Origin: an uncultured Rhodospirillales bacterium
GTDB lineage: Bacteria > Pseudomonadota > Alphaproteobacteria > Azospirillales > Azospirillaceae
Length of the DNA stretch: 58,125 bases
Assembly: GCA_903920145.1 (NCBI GenBank)
Contig: CAIXKV010000218.1
Span: forward strand, 1-58,125
Direction: 5' to 3'
Under the pieces are notes generated by a model. That model saw only the letters and a program-made list of their open reading frames with translations. It did not search any database and had not been told where the DNA came from. Shown in pieces: positions 29,255-40,100 of the stretch. The stretch's first letter is position 1, and each line of letters begins with the position of its first letter. The translations under genes were made by a program, and so were the position numbers.

Positions 29255-30748
29255 TTAAATACTGTTTAAGGCCACAACCTCACGTTGATTTAATACATAC
29301 TCAAGCAGAGTTCGCCCGAAATCCGATGCAATGGCGATGATGGTAGGATCAATCGCAATGTCGTTCAAGTATTGTAATCTCAAGATGTCTCCATCCTCAT
29401 ACTCGATCAGAAGCCCTGCAAAGAAAAATCCAAACCCTTCAAAACCCTTGCATAACAAGGCGGTCAGTGGATCCCGCAAAGGCAGATCCAGATAAACGCA
29501 GGCAACTCCCTGTTGTCGCAGAGTGTTTAAGTTATCATGCAGAACAAGAAGAATGTCGCCGCCATAAGCGCGGACTTGGATCAGCGCGGTACCGACATCC
29601 GGCTTATGGCACACGTCGAACCGGGTATAGCCACCCCGTACTGCTTCAAAGGCATCATCCGGAGGCATAATCGGCACGCGGTGAAGTTCTGAACGGTGGT
29701 AGATCGCTTGAATCATTTCAGCATGATGGTCCGGTAGATAAACATCGCGCGTTGGCTCCGGTATCACTCTTTTATAAAATAAAACCGCTGTTAGTCTTGT
29801 CTTCGTTTCTGATGCATGAATTTTCCTAAATAGCACTCGATCAGGAAAATAGGCCAGAACAATACCAGTTTCTCTTGCTCCAATAGATAAATTGCTCTTT
29901 TGAGAATAAGGATGGGCCGTGACAGCCTCACTGTAAATGCCAAAGAGCCCCAAATCCTTCGCCCGCGCACAAACCATAACCTTCATTTGCTCGAACAGAC
30001 GTCGGCCTCGGTATCGAGGATCGACCACGGCAACCGCTGTTTCGCAGACCTTGACATCCGATTCACCAAACAACATTGCCAGATGCCCAACAACACGCCC
30101 CGTCTCTGTCACTGCGATGCAAGATTCCATTTGCCCGCTCTCGAGCCTTTCTGCCAGCATTACAGGATAATATGTATAATCATAGTAATATGATAATCCA
30201 TAAGCCCGATAAACACAGCGTGACGTCTCGATTGCGTCGTCAACAGTCATCATTCGGACTGTGACGTTTTCATTTTCGTTCATGTCAGAGGCCGTACTAT
30301 CCTGATCTCTGGCAAGAATTTGTTCGATTGAGTCCGCACTGATATTGCACCGCAGCTCCAGCCGCTTGCCATCCTTACCTAAATTATGAAAGCAAACCTC
30401 ATCCGCGTAAGCCCGCAAGGGTAACAAAGCTAATTGATTGCGATGAAATGGCAAATTCTCTTCGATATGAGTCGGTAAGCCTTTATCTTCAATCACCAGT
30501 TCGATCCAACGGGGACGACGCCAGAGACTGACGCGAAATTGGCCCGCGTCATCAGGATCAAAAGCGTTTTCAATGACATAACGACAGGCTTCCTCGGCTA
30601 GGTTGCGAATTCTAACCGAATCGCCATCAGGAGCCCCAAACGCACCCGCCGTCTGTTGCATCAATTCACTAATGATAGGGGTCATTCGCGTATCGGCTTG
30701 CGTATTGACCTCTATCAGGCGAATGCCATGACGAATTGCTCTTTTCAT
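29255..30748 (-). CDS. RsbW-like ATPase-GNAT acetyltransferase fusion
   Basis: A 497-residue protein. Residues 25-140 resemble an anti-sigma-factor HATPase (VRIRNLAEEACRYVIENAF, LVIEDKGLP, though glycine-box details are weak). Residues 160-330 are a GNAT domain (VAVVDPRYRGRRLFEQMK is the acyl-CoA loop, then GLFGIYSEAVTAHPYSQK). The last 150 residues resemble neither. RsbW-like kinases phosphorylate STAS domains; the next gene encodes a STAS-bearing SulP transporter, so the pair may be one regulatory unit. This is an inference from adjacency. AT-rich compared with neighbours. Confidence 0.8.
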   Translation of the reverse strand: MKRAIRHGIRLIEVNTQADTRMTPIISELMQQTAGAFGAPDGDSVRIRNLAEEACRYVIENAFDPDDAGQFRVSLWRRPRWIELVIEDKGLPTHIEENLPFHRNQLALLPLRAYADEVCFHNLGKDGKRLELRCNISADSIEQILARDQDSTASDMNENENVTVRMMTVDDAIETSRCVYRAYGLSYYYDYTYYPVMLAERLESGQMESCIAVTETGRVVGHLAMLFGESDVKVCETAVAVVDPRYRGRRLFEQMKVMVCARAKDLGLFGIYSEAVTAHPYSQKSNLSIGARETGIVLAYFPDRVLFRKIHASETKTRLTAVLFYKRVIPEPTRDVYLPDHHAEMIQAIYHRSELHRVPIMPPDDAFEAVRGGYTRFDVCHKPDVGTALIQVRAYGGDILLVLHDNLNTLRQQGVACVYLDLPLRDPLTALLCKGFEGFGFFFAGLLIEYEDGDILRLQYLNDIAIDPTIIAIASDFGRTLLEYVLNQREVVALNSI

Positions 30749-31508
30749 CTCTTGATAACCATAATGACTGATAATCCCACAAAATTATTAGTTCGAAAGC
30801 TTAATGATGGCCAAGAGGGAAGTCAAGCGAAAGCTAATGGTTCGAGAGCCTGCGCACTTAGTTACAGATATACAATCGTATGAACCCTTCATAACAGTAT
30901 GACATTGCTTTTAATTCCCGTTTATTTTGGACCTCATCGATAAATATATTCTTTGTGGTCGATTGTAGTATCAAATCAATTTGATTCGATGCAAAATGAA
31001 CTAAAATTTGCGTGATGATTAACTTTTTAATTCACTCGTTTTTAAGCCATACATCAACTGTGGACATAAAAATAGAGTTAAATATCGATAAACTCCGCAT
31101 AGAGTGACCAAGCTTTTCCATAGCCGCGACATTATATATAATATCACGAATTTTACAGATCGTACTGACAATGCCGTGTGCGACATAACAGCACGGATTG
31201 GTATCCTGCTTGCGATACATCGTATGGTACGCCATCAATATCCGATCACAGGGAATTGACATTGGGCTCTGGTGATGCTGCGAGCCTAATGCGTATCATA
31301 CTGGGATACACAGCGCCTATCTCATGAGCGATATTGTGATATCACTCTAGGTGAGCATCTTGGTGTTGTAGGGTCGGTTTCGTGTCTTGGTGATGTATAA
31401 AAAATGGTCACATTGTCTTACAAATAGCTTTAAGGTTTTCTACAAGATGCCCTTCTAAGCTTAATGAAGATAATGACCCGTCATAGTATGTTAAGGAGCT
31501 TGAAAATC

Positions 31509-32558
31509 ATGACGCTAGTGGCACGCATGCTGGGTGGTATGACTTTAGCAACAATCATTAGCTTTCTAACTATATCGCCAACTGCGGCACAGACAGACAT
31601 AAAATTCAGTAATGTTTTTCTTCCAAGCAGTTCAACATGGAAAATTATTGAAAAGCACCTTAATCAGGTCGTTTCAGATACTCACGATTCTGTCAAATTT
31701 GATGTTGGCTTTGATAATAAATTTGGAAAAGTGACCGAAGTTGTTGAAAAAGTTGAATCTAACGAAATCCAAATGGCTTATATTGTCTTTAGCAGCAAGC
31801 CATCTCGCTTTCCAAGCCTTGGTGTCATTGAGCTTCCTCTCATTCGTCGCACTGCGATTGCAGGAACCAAAGCTTTATGCGAGCTTGAGGCGGAAGGAGA
31901 TTTCAAGCATGACTTTACCGGCTTGAAAATGCTCGCTGAATGGGCATTGCCCACCTATGCTATTCTTGTTGACAGCAAAAAGCCGATCAGCGGCCCGAGC
32001 GACCTGCGCGGCCTCAGGATCCGTGCGCCTGGCCCCACCGGCGGTCGCGCCCTTCAGAAAATGGGGGCCGTGCCGGTTAATCTTTCGGTTGGGGATATGG
32101 GTAAAGGTCTCGCCTCCGGCCTTGTCCAGGGCGTGACCTATGGTCTTTACGCTTCGATGGTGCAATCCGGATTCGAAGGCAAAATGCTGATCGATCAGGT
32201 GACACAAATTATCGATCTCGGCATTTCGGGCCCCGCCGTCGGCATCTTCATGTCGGAGACCTACTTCAACAGTCTGGCACCGGACGTTCAGCAAGCCTTA
32301 GAAAGGCATTTACACTCTGACTGTGCAATGGCCACAGAAATTGCAACAGATCGTGACGTTCAGGAAGATTTAACAAAAGCGGCATTGGCAAAAGACGGAA
32401 AGCATACGGTCATTACCTTCGATAAGGCCGATATCAATACGCTGCATGATGGCTTGAGTGATGTTTATGACGAGTGGGCAGCCAGCATTGCCAGTAAAGG
32501 TGTCGATGGTAAAGCTATGATTGAAAAAGTACGATCTATAGCTGCTAAGTATGAGTAG
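31509..32558 (+). CDS. TRAP-type (DctP-family) periplasmic binding protein
   Basis: A 349-residue solute-binding protein. Signal peptide residues 1-28 (MTLVARMLGGMTLATIISFL..SPTAAQ). DctP-family features include KPISGPSDLRGLRIRAPGPTGGRALQKMGAVPV (near 157-190), the region with the conserved arginine that binds carboxylates. ATG 31509 is chosen because AAGGAG lies 10 bases upstream and the signal peptide then has a good length; ATG 31464 is an alternative. No DctQ or DctM permease follows; instead a chemoreceptor starts 27 bases later. The protein may present ligand to that receptor. The gene is AT-rich at both ends and GC-rich in the middle. The upstream gap 30749-31508 shows no supported gene, only AT-rich DNA with a GATAT-centred inverted repeat. 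Confidence 0.87.
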   Translation: MTLVARMLGGMTLATIISFLTISPTAAQTDIKFSNVFLPSSSTWKIIEKHLNQVVSDTHDSVKFDVGFDNKFGKVTEVVEKVESNEIQMAYIVFSSKPSRFPSLGVIELPLIRRTAIAGTKALCELEAEGDFKHDFTGLKMLAEWALPTYAILVDSKKPISGPSDLRGLRIRAPGPTGGRALQKMGAVPVNLSVGDMGKGLASGLVQGVTYGLYASMVQSGFEGKMLIDQVTQIIDLGISGPAVGIFMSETYFNSLAPDVQQALERHLHSDCAMATEIATDRDVQEDLTKAALAKDGKHTVITFDKADINTLHDGLSDVYDEWAASIASKGVDGKAMIEKVRSIAAKYE

Positions 32559-32585
32559 TTAAGTTGGACTTCTTCATCTGAAGGC

Positions 32586-34721
32586 ATGAAGACTATGTTT
32601 CAGGTTGCTGTAACTATTCGCACCAAGCTACTGATAGCAGCTATTGGCTTTATTGCAACAGCCTTAGCTATTGGCGCGAGTAGTGGCTTTTTCCAGTCGC
32701 GCGTTGCCATGCGTTTTAGTCAGATTCAGTCTGTAGAATTGCCGCTGGCCACCTCCGCGCTGAAACTTGCCAACCAGAGCGCCGGCCTCGCCGATGCCGC
32801 CGGTTTGCTCGCCGGGGCCACCAACGACAACGAGCGAAAAGCACGACGAGCGGCATTTGATGAGCGCACGCAAAGTCTGCGGGGGATGCTGGCTGAAATG
32901 GTGGTTCTCGGCCTGAACCCCGAGCATCGCCAACGCTTCGGTGAACTTTTGGATTCGATGAGCGTTACCGTCGAGCGCCTCGATCGTGACGTGAAGGCCA
33001 GATTGCAGCTTGATGAAAAACGCCATCAGACCATCGCCACTCTGACGCGGACCCATGCGGCTTTGGTCAAATCGATTAAACCGCTGGCGACCGAGAAAAA
33101 CCTGTCAATCCAAAATTTAACCTTAGAATTACCCACCGATCCTGGCGATTTGACCATGGTCACAATGAAACTCATCACCACGGATGTCCCTGCCGTTCAA
33201 GCCTTCTCGGGCCTGATCAGCGAGGCCAATCTGGTGGCGGCCACTCTCGGCAAAGCCGATGTCACAGAGGACTTGGCCGAGCTGGCTCTGTTTGCCAACC
33301 AATTTCAAGAAACTAAAAAACAGGTGCGGTTTGCCGCCGATTATCTGGCCGGCATCCTGTCCGATGAACGACCGCGCCAATTGGCCGAGGCCGTGCTTGC
33401 CACCGGAGAGGGGCCCGATGGCGTCTTGGCCCTGCGGCAAGCCGAACTCGAAGGGCGCGCAGCCGCCCGCAGCACGATTGATGCCTTATCCAACACCGTC
33501 CAAACCCTGACCCACGACATTGACGATTTGGTTGCTCATACTGAGGAACATACCATCAAAATGGGCCACGAGGTGCGAGGCTCTATTTTAACGGGCATCA
33601 TCGCGAATGCGACAATGGTCATCATTGCCCTGATCGGCGGGATAGCGTTTGGATGGTTGGTGGTGCATCGGGACATTCTCAAGCGTCTGCAAGTGTTGAC
33701 CCTGAATATGAAGTCACTAGCCCAGGGTGACCTCCATATCGACGTCGTGGGAGCAAACCGCCAAGACGAAATCGGCACGATGGCACGCGCTCTTGAGGTG
33801 TTTAAGGAAGGTGCGGTGGAACGAGCGGCCATGCGCCAACGTGAACTGGACAATGCGGCGGCAGAGCGTCAGCGAATGTCGCATATGCTCCAGTTAATTT
33901 CGACCTTCGGCACGTCGGTCCATACAACCCTCGATCGATTGGCGTCGATGGGCCAGACGGTTAATGAAAACGCCGTAATGATGCGTGACGCAGCCGAGCG
34001 GACCAGTCTTCACACCGCATCGGCGGCTGAATCGGCGGTTGAGACCTCCAGCAATGTCAATACGGTCGCGGCAGCGGTTGAGGAGCTGTCCACGGCAACC
34101 CGACAAATTGCCAACGAGGCGACACGAGCGACCAGTCGAACCCAACACGCCGTAGGCGATGCGGAACGGGCCCGCACCACCATGAACCAGATGTTGAGTG
34201 CGGCTCGAGAGACCGAAGGAATCCTGACGATGATCAATGCCATCGCCAGCCAAACCAATTTGCTGGCCCTGAACGCCACCATTGAGGCGGCCCGCGCCGG
34301 CGAAGCCGGCAGAGGCTTTACCATTGTCGCACACGAAGTGAAAGTGCTGGCCAATCGCACGGCCGAAGCAACCCGGCTGATTGAGCGGCAAATACAGGAT
34401 ATCCGGACCAGTACCAACGAATGCGTTACCGTCATCGACGGCATCGCACAGGCGATCGTAGACATCGATTCGATCTCGCAAACCATCGCAACCGCCGTCG
34501 AAGAGCAATCATCAACCACCTCATCCATCAGTGGCAATATCCAATTTGCTTCGACCGCAACCAATGTTGTGTCTCATGACATTCAACAAGTGGCGGATGA
34601 TGCTGAAACCACAAAGAATTCAGCACTTCTTGTTCTTGACGTGATCAACGGTCTTTCTCAGGAATCCCTTCGCCATCACGGTGACGTGAGGCGTTTCTTG
34701 AAAGCCATCGCCAACGCATAA
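32586..34721 (+). CDS. methyl-accepting chemotaxis protein
   Basis: A 711-residue chemoreceptor. TM1 spans about residues 15-35, a periplasmic helical bundle of about 300 residues follows, and TM2 is about 335-358. HAMP comes next ([23 protein letters not shown]), then the signalling domain with the hairpin tip [26 protein letters not shown] near 555-580. The periplasmic part has no Cache signature; such large helical sensor domains often bind a partner binding protein. It is probably co-transcribed with the DctP-like gene and may sense its loaded form. Convergent with another receptor gene. Confidence 0.92.
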   Translation: MKTMFQVAVTIRTKLLIAAIGFIATALAIGASSGFFQSRVAMRFSQIQSVELPLATSALKLANQSAGLADAAGLLAGATNDNERKARRAAFDERTQSLRGMLAEMVVLGLNPEHRQRFGELLDSMSVTVERLDRDVKARLQLDEKRHQTIATLTRTHAALVKSIKPLATEKNLSIQNLTLELPTDPGDLTMVTMKLITTDVPAVQAFSGLISEANLVAATLGKADVTEDLAELALFANQFQETKKQVRFAADYLAGILSDERPRQLAEAVLATGEGPDGVLALRQAELEGRAAARSTIDALSNTVQTLTHDIDDLVAHTEEHTIKMGHEVRGSILTGIIANATMVIIALIGGIAFGWLVVHRDILKRLQVLTLNMKSLAQGDLHIDVVGANRQDEIGTMARALEVFKEGAVERAAMRQRELDNAAAERQRMSHMLQLISTFGTSVHTTLDRLASMGQTVNENAVMMRDAAERTSLHTASAAESAVETSSNVNTVAAAVEELSTATRQIANEATRATSRTQHAVGDAERARTTMNQMLSAARETEGILTMINAIASQTNLLALNATIEAARAGEAGRGFTIVAHEVKVLANRTAEATRLIERQIQDIRTSTNECVTVIDGIAQAIVDIDSISQTIATAVEEQSSTTSSISGNIQFASTATNVVSHDIQQVADDAETTKNSALLVLDVINGLSQESLRHHGDVRRFLKAIANA

Positions 34722-34727
34722 TGAATC

Positions 34728-34755
34728 AAGCCTTGATGTTGGCCCATCAAGGCTT
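34728..34755. terminator. bidirectional terminator hairpin, H1-like
   Basis: An 11-bp perfect stem (AAGCCTTGATG/CATCAAGGCTT, 6-base loop) between the stops of two convergent receptor genes. Its stem is a variant of the H1 hairpin of the repeat family. Confidence 0.85.
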
Positions 34756-34762
34756 GTCGCTA

Positions 34763-36430
34763 TCAGATGGCCCGTACTTGGGTCAGGAAGACCGCGATCC
34801 GGTTTTTCATCTCCCCTGCCTGTTCGGCCAGGAGGCGCGCCTTGTCCAGTATTTCTCCGGCTTCCACCCAGGTCTCTTCGGCTTCCTGGCGCACTTCGGA
34901 GATATGGCTGGAGACTTGGCGGGCCCCCTCTGCCACCTGATCGATGGTCTGGGAGATTTCGCGCGTGACACTATCCTGTTGCCGCGCGGCGGCAGTGATC
35001 ACGGTCGAAATCTCGTCTAGCTTGCCGATCACCTCGCTTACTTTTCGAATGACATCGACGGCCCGGCCCGTCCCCTGCTGGATGGCACTGACCTTGACCG
35101 CAATATCCCCAGTGGCCTGGGCGGTCTGGCTAGCCAGAGCCTTGATCTCGCTGGCGACCACCGCAAAGCCCTTGCCCGCCGCACCAGCCCGCGCCGCTTC
35201 GATGGTGGCGTTCAACGCCAATAGATTGGTTTGGCTGGCGATCGCTTGGATCAAATCAAGCACGGTGCCGATGGCGGCGGCATCCGTTTGCAACTGATTC
35301 ACCACCGTTTTAGCCTGCTCGGCATCCAAGAGGGCATCGCGGGCGATCTTTCCGGAGTTGTCAATCTGGTGGGTGATCTCATCGATCGATGCGGACAGCT
35401 CCTCCGTCGCCGACGAAACCGTCTGCGCCGCTGCTGCCGCCTCCTCGGCTGAGGAGGCCACCACCACCGATTGCCGACTGGTCTGTTTCGCGTTGTCGGC
35501 CATATGCTCGGCATCCCGATTCATCCGAACGGCAGCATCGCTGACCGCATCCACCACGCCCCCCACCCCCTGTTCGAATGTGTCGGCCATCCGTAGCAAC
35601 GATTGCCGCCGCTCTTCCTGGCTGTGTTTCTCGCTGGCCTGATGATCCTGCTGGAGCCGCTCAAAGGCTTCACCATTTTCCTTGAACACCTGGATAGCGC
35701 GAGCGATGATCCCCAATTCGTCGCGCCGGCCCTGCCCCGTCACTGTCACCAAGTAATCACGTCGGGCCAAGGCTTCGATATGGCCAGTTAACTGGCCCAG
35801 CGGGCGGGAAATACTGCGGGCGATCAGCAAAATCGCGCCGCCGCCGATCACCGTCACAATGGTCAGAATGCTCAGGAGTTGCCAGACCGCCCGAGCCACT
35901 TCGGCATCGATATCGTCAATGTAGATGCCGGTCGCGATATACCAGGACCAAGGCTTGAAGCCCAAGGCATAGGCCAGCTTGGGAACCGGCTTGTCTGAAC
36001 CGGGCCGGGGGAAGGGGTAATAGGCGGGTCCGCCACCTTCGGCATTCGTGGCCTGATCGCGCAGGGCTTTAAAGTTGGGGGCGCTGGAAACATCCATGCC
36101 CTCCCGCTCCGGTTTGACCGGATTGAGCACTCCTATCCCATTCCACTGGCTGATGACAAAATAATCGCCATTGCCATGGCGCAACGGACGCAGTTCGCTA
36201 ATGGCGTTGGCCTTGGCCGTCGCTTCGCTTATCTCACCTTTTTGAAACAGATCATACTGGTGCACCACCAGACCCTTGGCGACCTCGGTCAAATTCCGAA
36301 CCTTAGTAATGCGATCTTCTAGCATATGCTCATAAAGGATATGAGCGGCAACGGCTGTGAGAAGAACCAGACCAAGAAAACTGATAAGGCCTGTAGCTAA
36401 CAATCGAGAACAAACTCCAAAAACGACCAT
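34763..36430 (-). CDS. methyl-accepting chemotaxis protein with Cache domain
   Basis: A 555-residue chemoreceptor. TM1 is about residues 10-32. A single Cache-type sensor (sCache_2-like) spans about 35-185 with [27 protein letters not shown] and [19 protein letters not shown]2 is about 188-210, then HAMP, then a signalling domain with [28 protein letters not shown] near 405-432. Such sensors typically respond to small organic acids or energy state. It ends facing the other chemoreceptor across a hairpin terminator. Confidence 0.92.
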   Translation of the reverse strand: MVVFGVCSRLLATGLISFLGLVLLTAVAAHILYEHMLEDRITKVRNLTEVAKGLVVHQYDLFQKGEISEATAKANAISELRPLRHGNGDYFVISQWNGIGVLNPVKPEREGMDVSSAPNFKALRDQATNAEGGGPAYYPFPRPGSDKPVPKLAYALGFKPWSWYIATGIYIDDIDAEVARAVWQLLSILTIVTVIGGGAILLIARSISRPLGQLTGHIEALARRDYLVTVTGQGRRDELGIIARAIQVFKENGEAFERLQQDHQASEKHSQEERRQSLLRMADTFEQGVGGVVDAVSDAAVRMNRDAEHMADNAKQTSRQSVVVASSAEEAAAAAQTVSSATEELSASIDEITHQIDNSGKIARDALLDAEQAKTVVNQLQTDAAAIGTVLDLIQAIASQTNLLALNATIEAARAGAAGKGFAVVASEIKALASQTAQATGDIAVKVSAIQQGTGRAVDVIRKVSEVIGKLDEISTVITAAARQQDSVTREISQTIDQVAEGARQVSSHISEVRQEAEETWVEAGEILDKARLLAEQAGEMKNRIAVFLTQVRAI

Positions 36431-36496
36431 GGCGTGGACCTCTGATGATGATGGTCTGCATTATCCTTCATCTATGGAGCTTGCGGCAACTAACGT

Positions 36497-36532
36497 AATA
36501 TCGGAGAGCTATAACAATAACACATCGCCGAT
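36497..36532. repeat. degenerate H2 palindrome, copy 7
   Basis: TAATATCGGAGAGC..ACACATCGCCGATCC resembles H2 with several changes, upstream of the Cache chemoreceptor. The rest of the gap 36431-36690 also has a palindrome around ACATTATGTCCGATAATAAAACATTATCGGACATAATG, stem TTATCGGAC/GTCCGATAA; no gene is visible. Confidence 0.5.
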
Positions 36533-36690
36533 CCTTGATCCGCGCCTTTACCCCCGTGTCCAGGCGACCTGGGTCGGGCACATCAAGGGGTGACGGCATG
36601 ACATTATGTCCGATAATAAAACATTATCGGACATAATGGCGCAAGCACGACTGCGGCGGTTTACGCCGCTCGACGGCTTTTAAAGCGCCT

Positions 36691-38796
36691 CTATGCCCCG
36701 GTCACGTCGAATGCCTGGGGCGGTTGTCCCGACAGGTACCGTTGCCATAGGGTGGTTATGGCGGTCTCGAAGTGCCCGACAAAGCGGTCGGGATCACACA
36801 ATGGTGAAGCCAATAGGCGCGGACGCAGACCCGCCCGGAGTTCGTCCAGACGAACCGGGTTTTGGGCCAGATCCAGGGCCAGCAGAACATACTGGTCCAG
36901 ATCCGAAGCGATCAACTCGGTGAGGCCGGCATGAGTCAAATGGTCCAGAGAATGCCGACTGCTGATGGTTTCGCCCGGATGGGTAATCACCGGAACGCCC
37001 ATCCATAGCGCATCCACCGTGGTTGCGCCCCCCGTAAAGGGGAAGCTGTCCAAGGCGATGTCGGCGCGGGACATGAAGGCCATATGCTCCGCCGGTGAGG
37101 TTGCGCCCACGAAGTCCAGACGTCCGGGGTCGATGCCGTGACTGCCGAAAAGCTGCCGGTAGCGATCCTGAATATCGGGGTCTCCGAACCGGGTGGCTTT
37201 GAGCAGCAGACGGGCCGAGGGCAGGCCATGCAGAATTCGGCTCCAGACTTCGATCGCCTGGGGCGTAATCTTCTTGACCTCGTTGAATGAACCGAAGGTG
37301 ACATGGCCGTTGGTGATGCAGGGCAGGGCCGTAACCGGCGGAGCATTGGCCACGGGTTGATAGCACATATAGCTGTGAGGCAGCCGAATCACCTGCTCCT
37401 GATAGGAGGTCTTGGCGTCGTCAGGGATTTGTTGGCGGTCATTTAGAAAGTAATCCATGGCCTCGAGGCCGGTGGTGGCTGGATAGCCGACCCAGCAGAC
37501 CTGAATCGGGGCCGGTTTCCGAGCAAAGGTCAGCATGCGGTTGTAGGCGGTATGGCCGCTGAGATCGAACAGGATATCGATCCCATCGCTGCGAATGACC
37601 TCGGCCAGAGCCGGGTCCGTGAGTCGGGAGACCGACCGCCAGGTCGCTGCGGCTGCCTTGAAGCGTGCGGTGTAGGCGTCATCGGTGGCGGCATTGGCGT
37701 AGCAGGCGAAACGATGCCCGGCGGCGGCTAGCCGTTCCAGGGTTGGGATCACATGGTGACCGATGACGTGATTGCGGAAATCCCCGGATACGAAGCCTAA
37801 CCGGGGCTGGCTGCTCGTGCGGGTATTCAGGTCGTGATGAGGCCAGGCCGCTTTCAGGGTGCGAGCGTGACGGTTATTCCAAGCGCGGGCGCCGGAGAGC
37901 ACCGCCTCCAGAGTGACGCCAGGCCGATACAATTGGGTGAACAGCAGGTTGCTATGGGCTTCGGCATAGTCTGGCCGGAGCGCCAAGGCTTGGGTGAAGC
38001 CGGCAACCGCCTCGTCCAACCGGCCCTGATCCTTCAGCACATTGCCGAGATTGTTATGGGCCTCGGCATAGTCTGGCCGGAGCGCCAAAGCTTGCCGATA
38101 TTGTGCGGCGGCTTCGGGCAAGTGCCCTTGGTCACGCAGCACAATGCCAAGATTATAATGGGCTTCAACATAGCTGGGCCGCAGGCTCAGGGCTTTTTCA
38201 TAGTGAGTTTGGGCCGTGGCTAACTCACCCTGGTCTTGCAGCACGGTACCAAGATTATAATGAACTTCGGGAATGTCCGGTCGTAGGGCCACCACCCGCC
38301 GGTAATGCTTGATGGCCTCGTCAAAATGTCCTTGTGCGTGCAGGACCGTGCCCAAATTATTATGGGCTTCGGCATAATTGGGCCGCAGGCTTAGGGCCCG
38401 CCGATAGCGCGCAACCGCCTCGTCCCAACGCTCTTGATCGCACAGGGTATTGGCCAGATTGTAATGGGCTTCGACATAGCCGGCGCGCAAGGCGATGGCG
38501 CGCTCGTAATGCTCAATCGCGATGCCTAACTGTCCAAGCGCCCGGTGGGCTTCGGCGATGTTGTTGTGAAATTCGGGAACCCGATTGTTGAAGGCAATCG
38601 CTCGACCAATCAGGGCGATGGCCTGATCATGCTGCCCCACTTGATGGGCGATCAGGCCCAAATAATGCAAGCTGTCCCCATGATTGGGTTCGACCGCGAG
38701 AATTCGGCGATAGAGCGCTTCGGCCTCGTCGAGCCGCCCGGCCCGGTGCGCGGCCAAGGCGGCGGCGAATGTTTTGGCAATCGGAACCACCGTCAT
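36691..38796 (-). CDS. TPR protein with GT41 (SPINDLY/OGT-like) glycosyltransferase domain
   Basis: A 701-residue cytoplasmic protein. Residues 1-300 contain about nine 34-residue TPRs (repeating AEAHYNLGxVLxDQGxxxEAxxxYRxALxLRPxY). Residues 335-690 are a GT41-type domain. Its motifs are LGFVSGDFRNHVIGHH, DILFDLSGHTAYNRML, APIQVCWVGYPATTG, the VTFGSFNEVKKI motif and the UDP-sugar site DIALDSFPFTGGATTVDALWMGVPVIT. It likely transfers a sugar to protein side chains, for example a flagellin or surface protein, guided by the TPRs. Such genes are frequent in Rhodospirillales. Acceptor unknown. Confidence 0.93.
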   Translation of the reverse strand: MTVVPIAKTFAAALAAHRAGRLDEAEALYRRILAVEPNHGDSLHYLGLIAHQVGQHDQAIALIGRAIAFNNRVPEFHNNIAEAHRALGQLGIAIEHYERAIALRAGYVEAHYNLANTLCDQERWDEAVARYRRALSLRPNYAEAHNNLGTVLHAQGHFDEAIKHYRRVVALRPDIPEVHYNLGTVLQDQGELATAQTHYEKALSLRPSYVEAHYNLGIVLRDQGHLPEAAAQYRQALALRPDYAEAHNNLGNVLKDQGRLDEAVAGFTQALALRPDYAEAHSNLLFTQLYRPGVTLEAVLSGARAWNNRHARTLKAAWPHHDLNTRTSSQPRLGFVSGDFRNHVIGHHVIPTLERLAAAGHRFACYANAATDDAYTARFKAAAATWRSVSRLTDPALAEVIRSDGIDILFDLSGHTAYNRMLTFARKPAPIQVCWVGYPATTGLEAMDYFLNDRQQIPDDAKTSYQEQVIRLPHSYMCYQPVANAPPVTALPCITNGHVTFGSFNEVKKITPQAIEVWSRILHGLPSARLLLKATRFGDPDIQDRYRQLFGSHGIDPGRLDFVGATSPAEHMAFMSRADIALDSFPFTGGATTVDALWMGVPVITHPGETISSRHSLDHLTHAGLTELIASDLDQYVLLALDLAQNPVRLDELRAGLRPRLLASPLCDPDRFVGHFETAITTLWQRYLSGQPPQAFDVTGA

Positions 38797-38883
38797 GATC
38801 GGGAACTCGTGCTGGGGTCAGGATTCCCGGCGACTATAGCATATTCAGGGCCGCCGTCGCGCCCCAAGGACCAGGCATTGTGT

Positions 38884-39003
38884 TATACCGGCGAGCCCTG
38901 ATCCTGACACATCGCCGGTATCAGGCCGCGACGGCGGCCCGGCGTCTGAGGGCAGCCTTGATGAGTCACCATCAAGGCCCGATGGTATTATACCGGCGAG
39001 CCC
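38884..39003. repeat. modular palindromic repeat, copy 8
   Basis: H2, a shortened spacer S and H1, then the start of another H2 (TACCGGCGAGCCC) just before the aldo/keto reductase ribosome site. The upstream piece GGGCCGCCGTCGCG at 38848 is part of another S. Confidence 0.88.
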
Positions 39004-39024
39004 AATGATTGGAGAGCCCCACGC

Positions 39025-39987
39025 ATGCGTTACCGTCCCCTGGGTCGAACGGGCCTGACTGTTTCAGCGATTGGTTTTGGCGGTTGGGGGATTGGGGGGC
39101 CCATCGAGGGAGGGCGCTCTTATGGGGTCACCGATGACGCCGCTTCGGTGGCGGCGCTGGAGGCGGCCTTTGCGGCAGGCGTCACCTTTTACGACACGGC
39201 ACCGCTCTATGGCCATGGCCACAGCGAAAGCCTGATCGGTCGAACCTTTGCCGGTCGACGGGATCGGGTGGTGATTGCGACTAAGGCCGGATACAGCCGC
39301 TTTGACGCCCCTGCGGACTACCACCCGCAGGCGCTTCGCCGGTCTTTGGAAGACAGCCTGCGCCGGTTGCGGACCGATTACGTCGACCTGTTTCAACTGC
39401 ATGATGCCGGCCCCGCCGACCGCTTAAGCCACCCGGACCTTGCCGAAACCCTGGACCGTTTGCGCGAGGCCGGACAGATCCGAGCCTGGGGGGCCAGTGT
39501 CAAGCGCCCCGAGCATGGCTTGGATTGGCTTGATACGCCGGGATGTGCCGCCCTTCAGGTTAATTTCAGTATGATGGATCCGCGTTGTGTGGATAGCGGC
39601 TTGCTGGCACGGGCTGAAGCGCAGGGCGTGGGGATCATTGCCCGGACGCCGCTGAATTTCGGCTTTTTGACCGGAACCTTGACGGGCGATGAGGTTTTTC
39701 CCGCCGATGACCACCGCAGCCGTTGGCCTCGGGCGCAGCTTCGGGCTTGGGCCGACTGCGCCCGAACACTGTTGGCAGTCCCCAATTCCAACCCCGCCGA
39801 AAGCGCCATCACCACCGCCTTACGGTTTGTCTTGGCTTTTTCCGCAGTTTCAACCACCATTCCGGGCATGTTGACACCGGATCATGTTGCCGAGAACACG
39901 GTAGCGGGCCATTTGCCGCCGTTGGATGCTGCCGGCCTAGCCGAACGGCTGGCCATTGCCCGGAGTCTTGATACCATCGGGCCTTGA
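39025..39987 (+). CDS. aldo/keto reductase
   Basis: A 320-residue NAD(P)H-dependent oxidoreductase of the AKR superfamily. The tetrad region has the Asp and Tyr in FYDTAPLYGHGHSESLIG near 52-70, Lys in VVIATKAGY near 87-95, and His in VDLFQLHDAG near 118-127. The rest is a (beta/alpha)8 barrel, with the cofactor phosphate region around residues 250-285. GGAGAG lies 8 bases upstream of the start. The last five codons and the stop lie inside the next repeat. It probably reduces a sugar or aldehyde as part of the adjacent glycan genes; substrate unknown. Confidence 0.92.
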   Translation: MRYRPLGRTGLTVSAIGFGGWGIGGPIEGGRSYGVTDDAASVAALEAAFAAGVTFYDTAPLYGHGHSESLIGRTFAGRRDRVVIATKAGYSRFDAPADYHPQALRRSLEDSLRRLRTDYVDLFQLHDAGPADRLSHPDLAETLDRLREAGQIRAWGASVKRPEHGLDWLDTPGCAALQVNFSMMDPRCVDSGLLARAEAQGVGIIARTPLNFGFLTGTLTGDEVFPADDHRSRWPRAQLRAWADCARTLLAVPNSNPAESAITTALRFVLAFSAVSTTIPGMLTPDHVAENTVAGHLPPLDAAGLAERLAIARSLDTIGP

Positions 39988-40014
39988 TGGTGACTCATCA
40001 AGGCCCGATGGTAT
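39971..40014. repeat. complete H1 hairpin, copy 9, containing a stop codon
   Basis: A 44-base almost perfect hairpin (ATACCATCGGGCCTTGATG / CATCAAGGCCCGATGGTAT, loop GTGACT). It is the clean full-length form of H1. It contains the aldo/keto reductase stop TGA (39985-39987) and that protein's last residues. Confidence 0.9.
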
Positions 40015-40100
40015 GACTCATCTCCATGACAAATCACCGCTCCCGCCCCACCAGAACCCTACTGGTCCCGGTGGGGGGACGAAGGAGAGAGGCCCCGTCT

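Noticed and set aside
31032-31262. 76-residue frame in the AT-rich gap before the DctP-like gene
   Set aside because: No ribosome site, no family and many rare residues; the region reads like non-coding AT-rich DNA.
38000-38560. 102-base DNA periodicity
   Set aside because: Accounted for by the 34-residue TPR units of the GT41-type protein.
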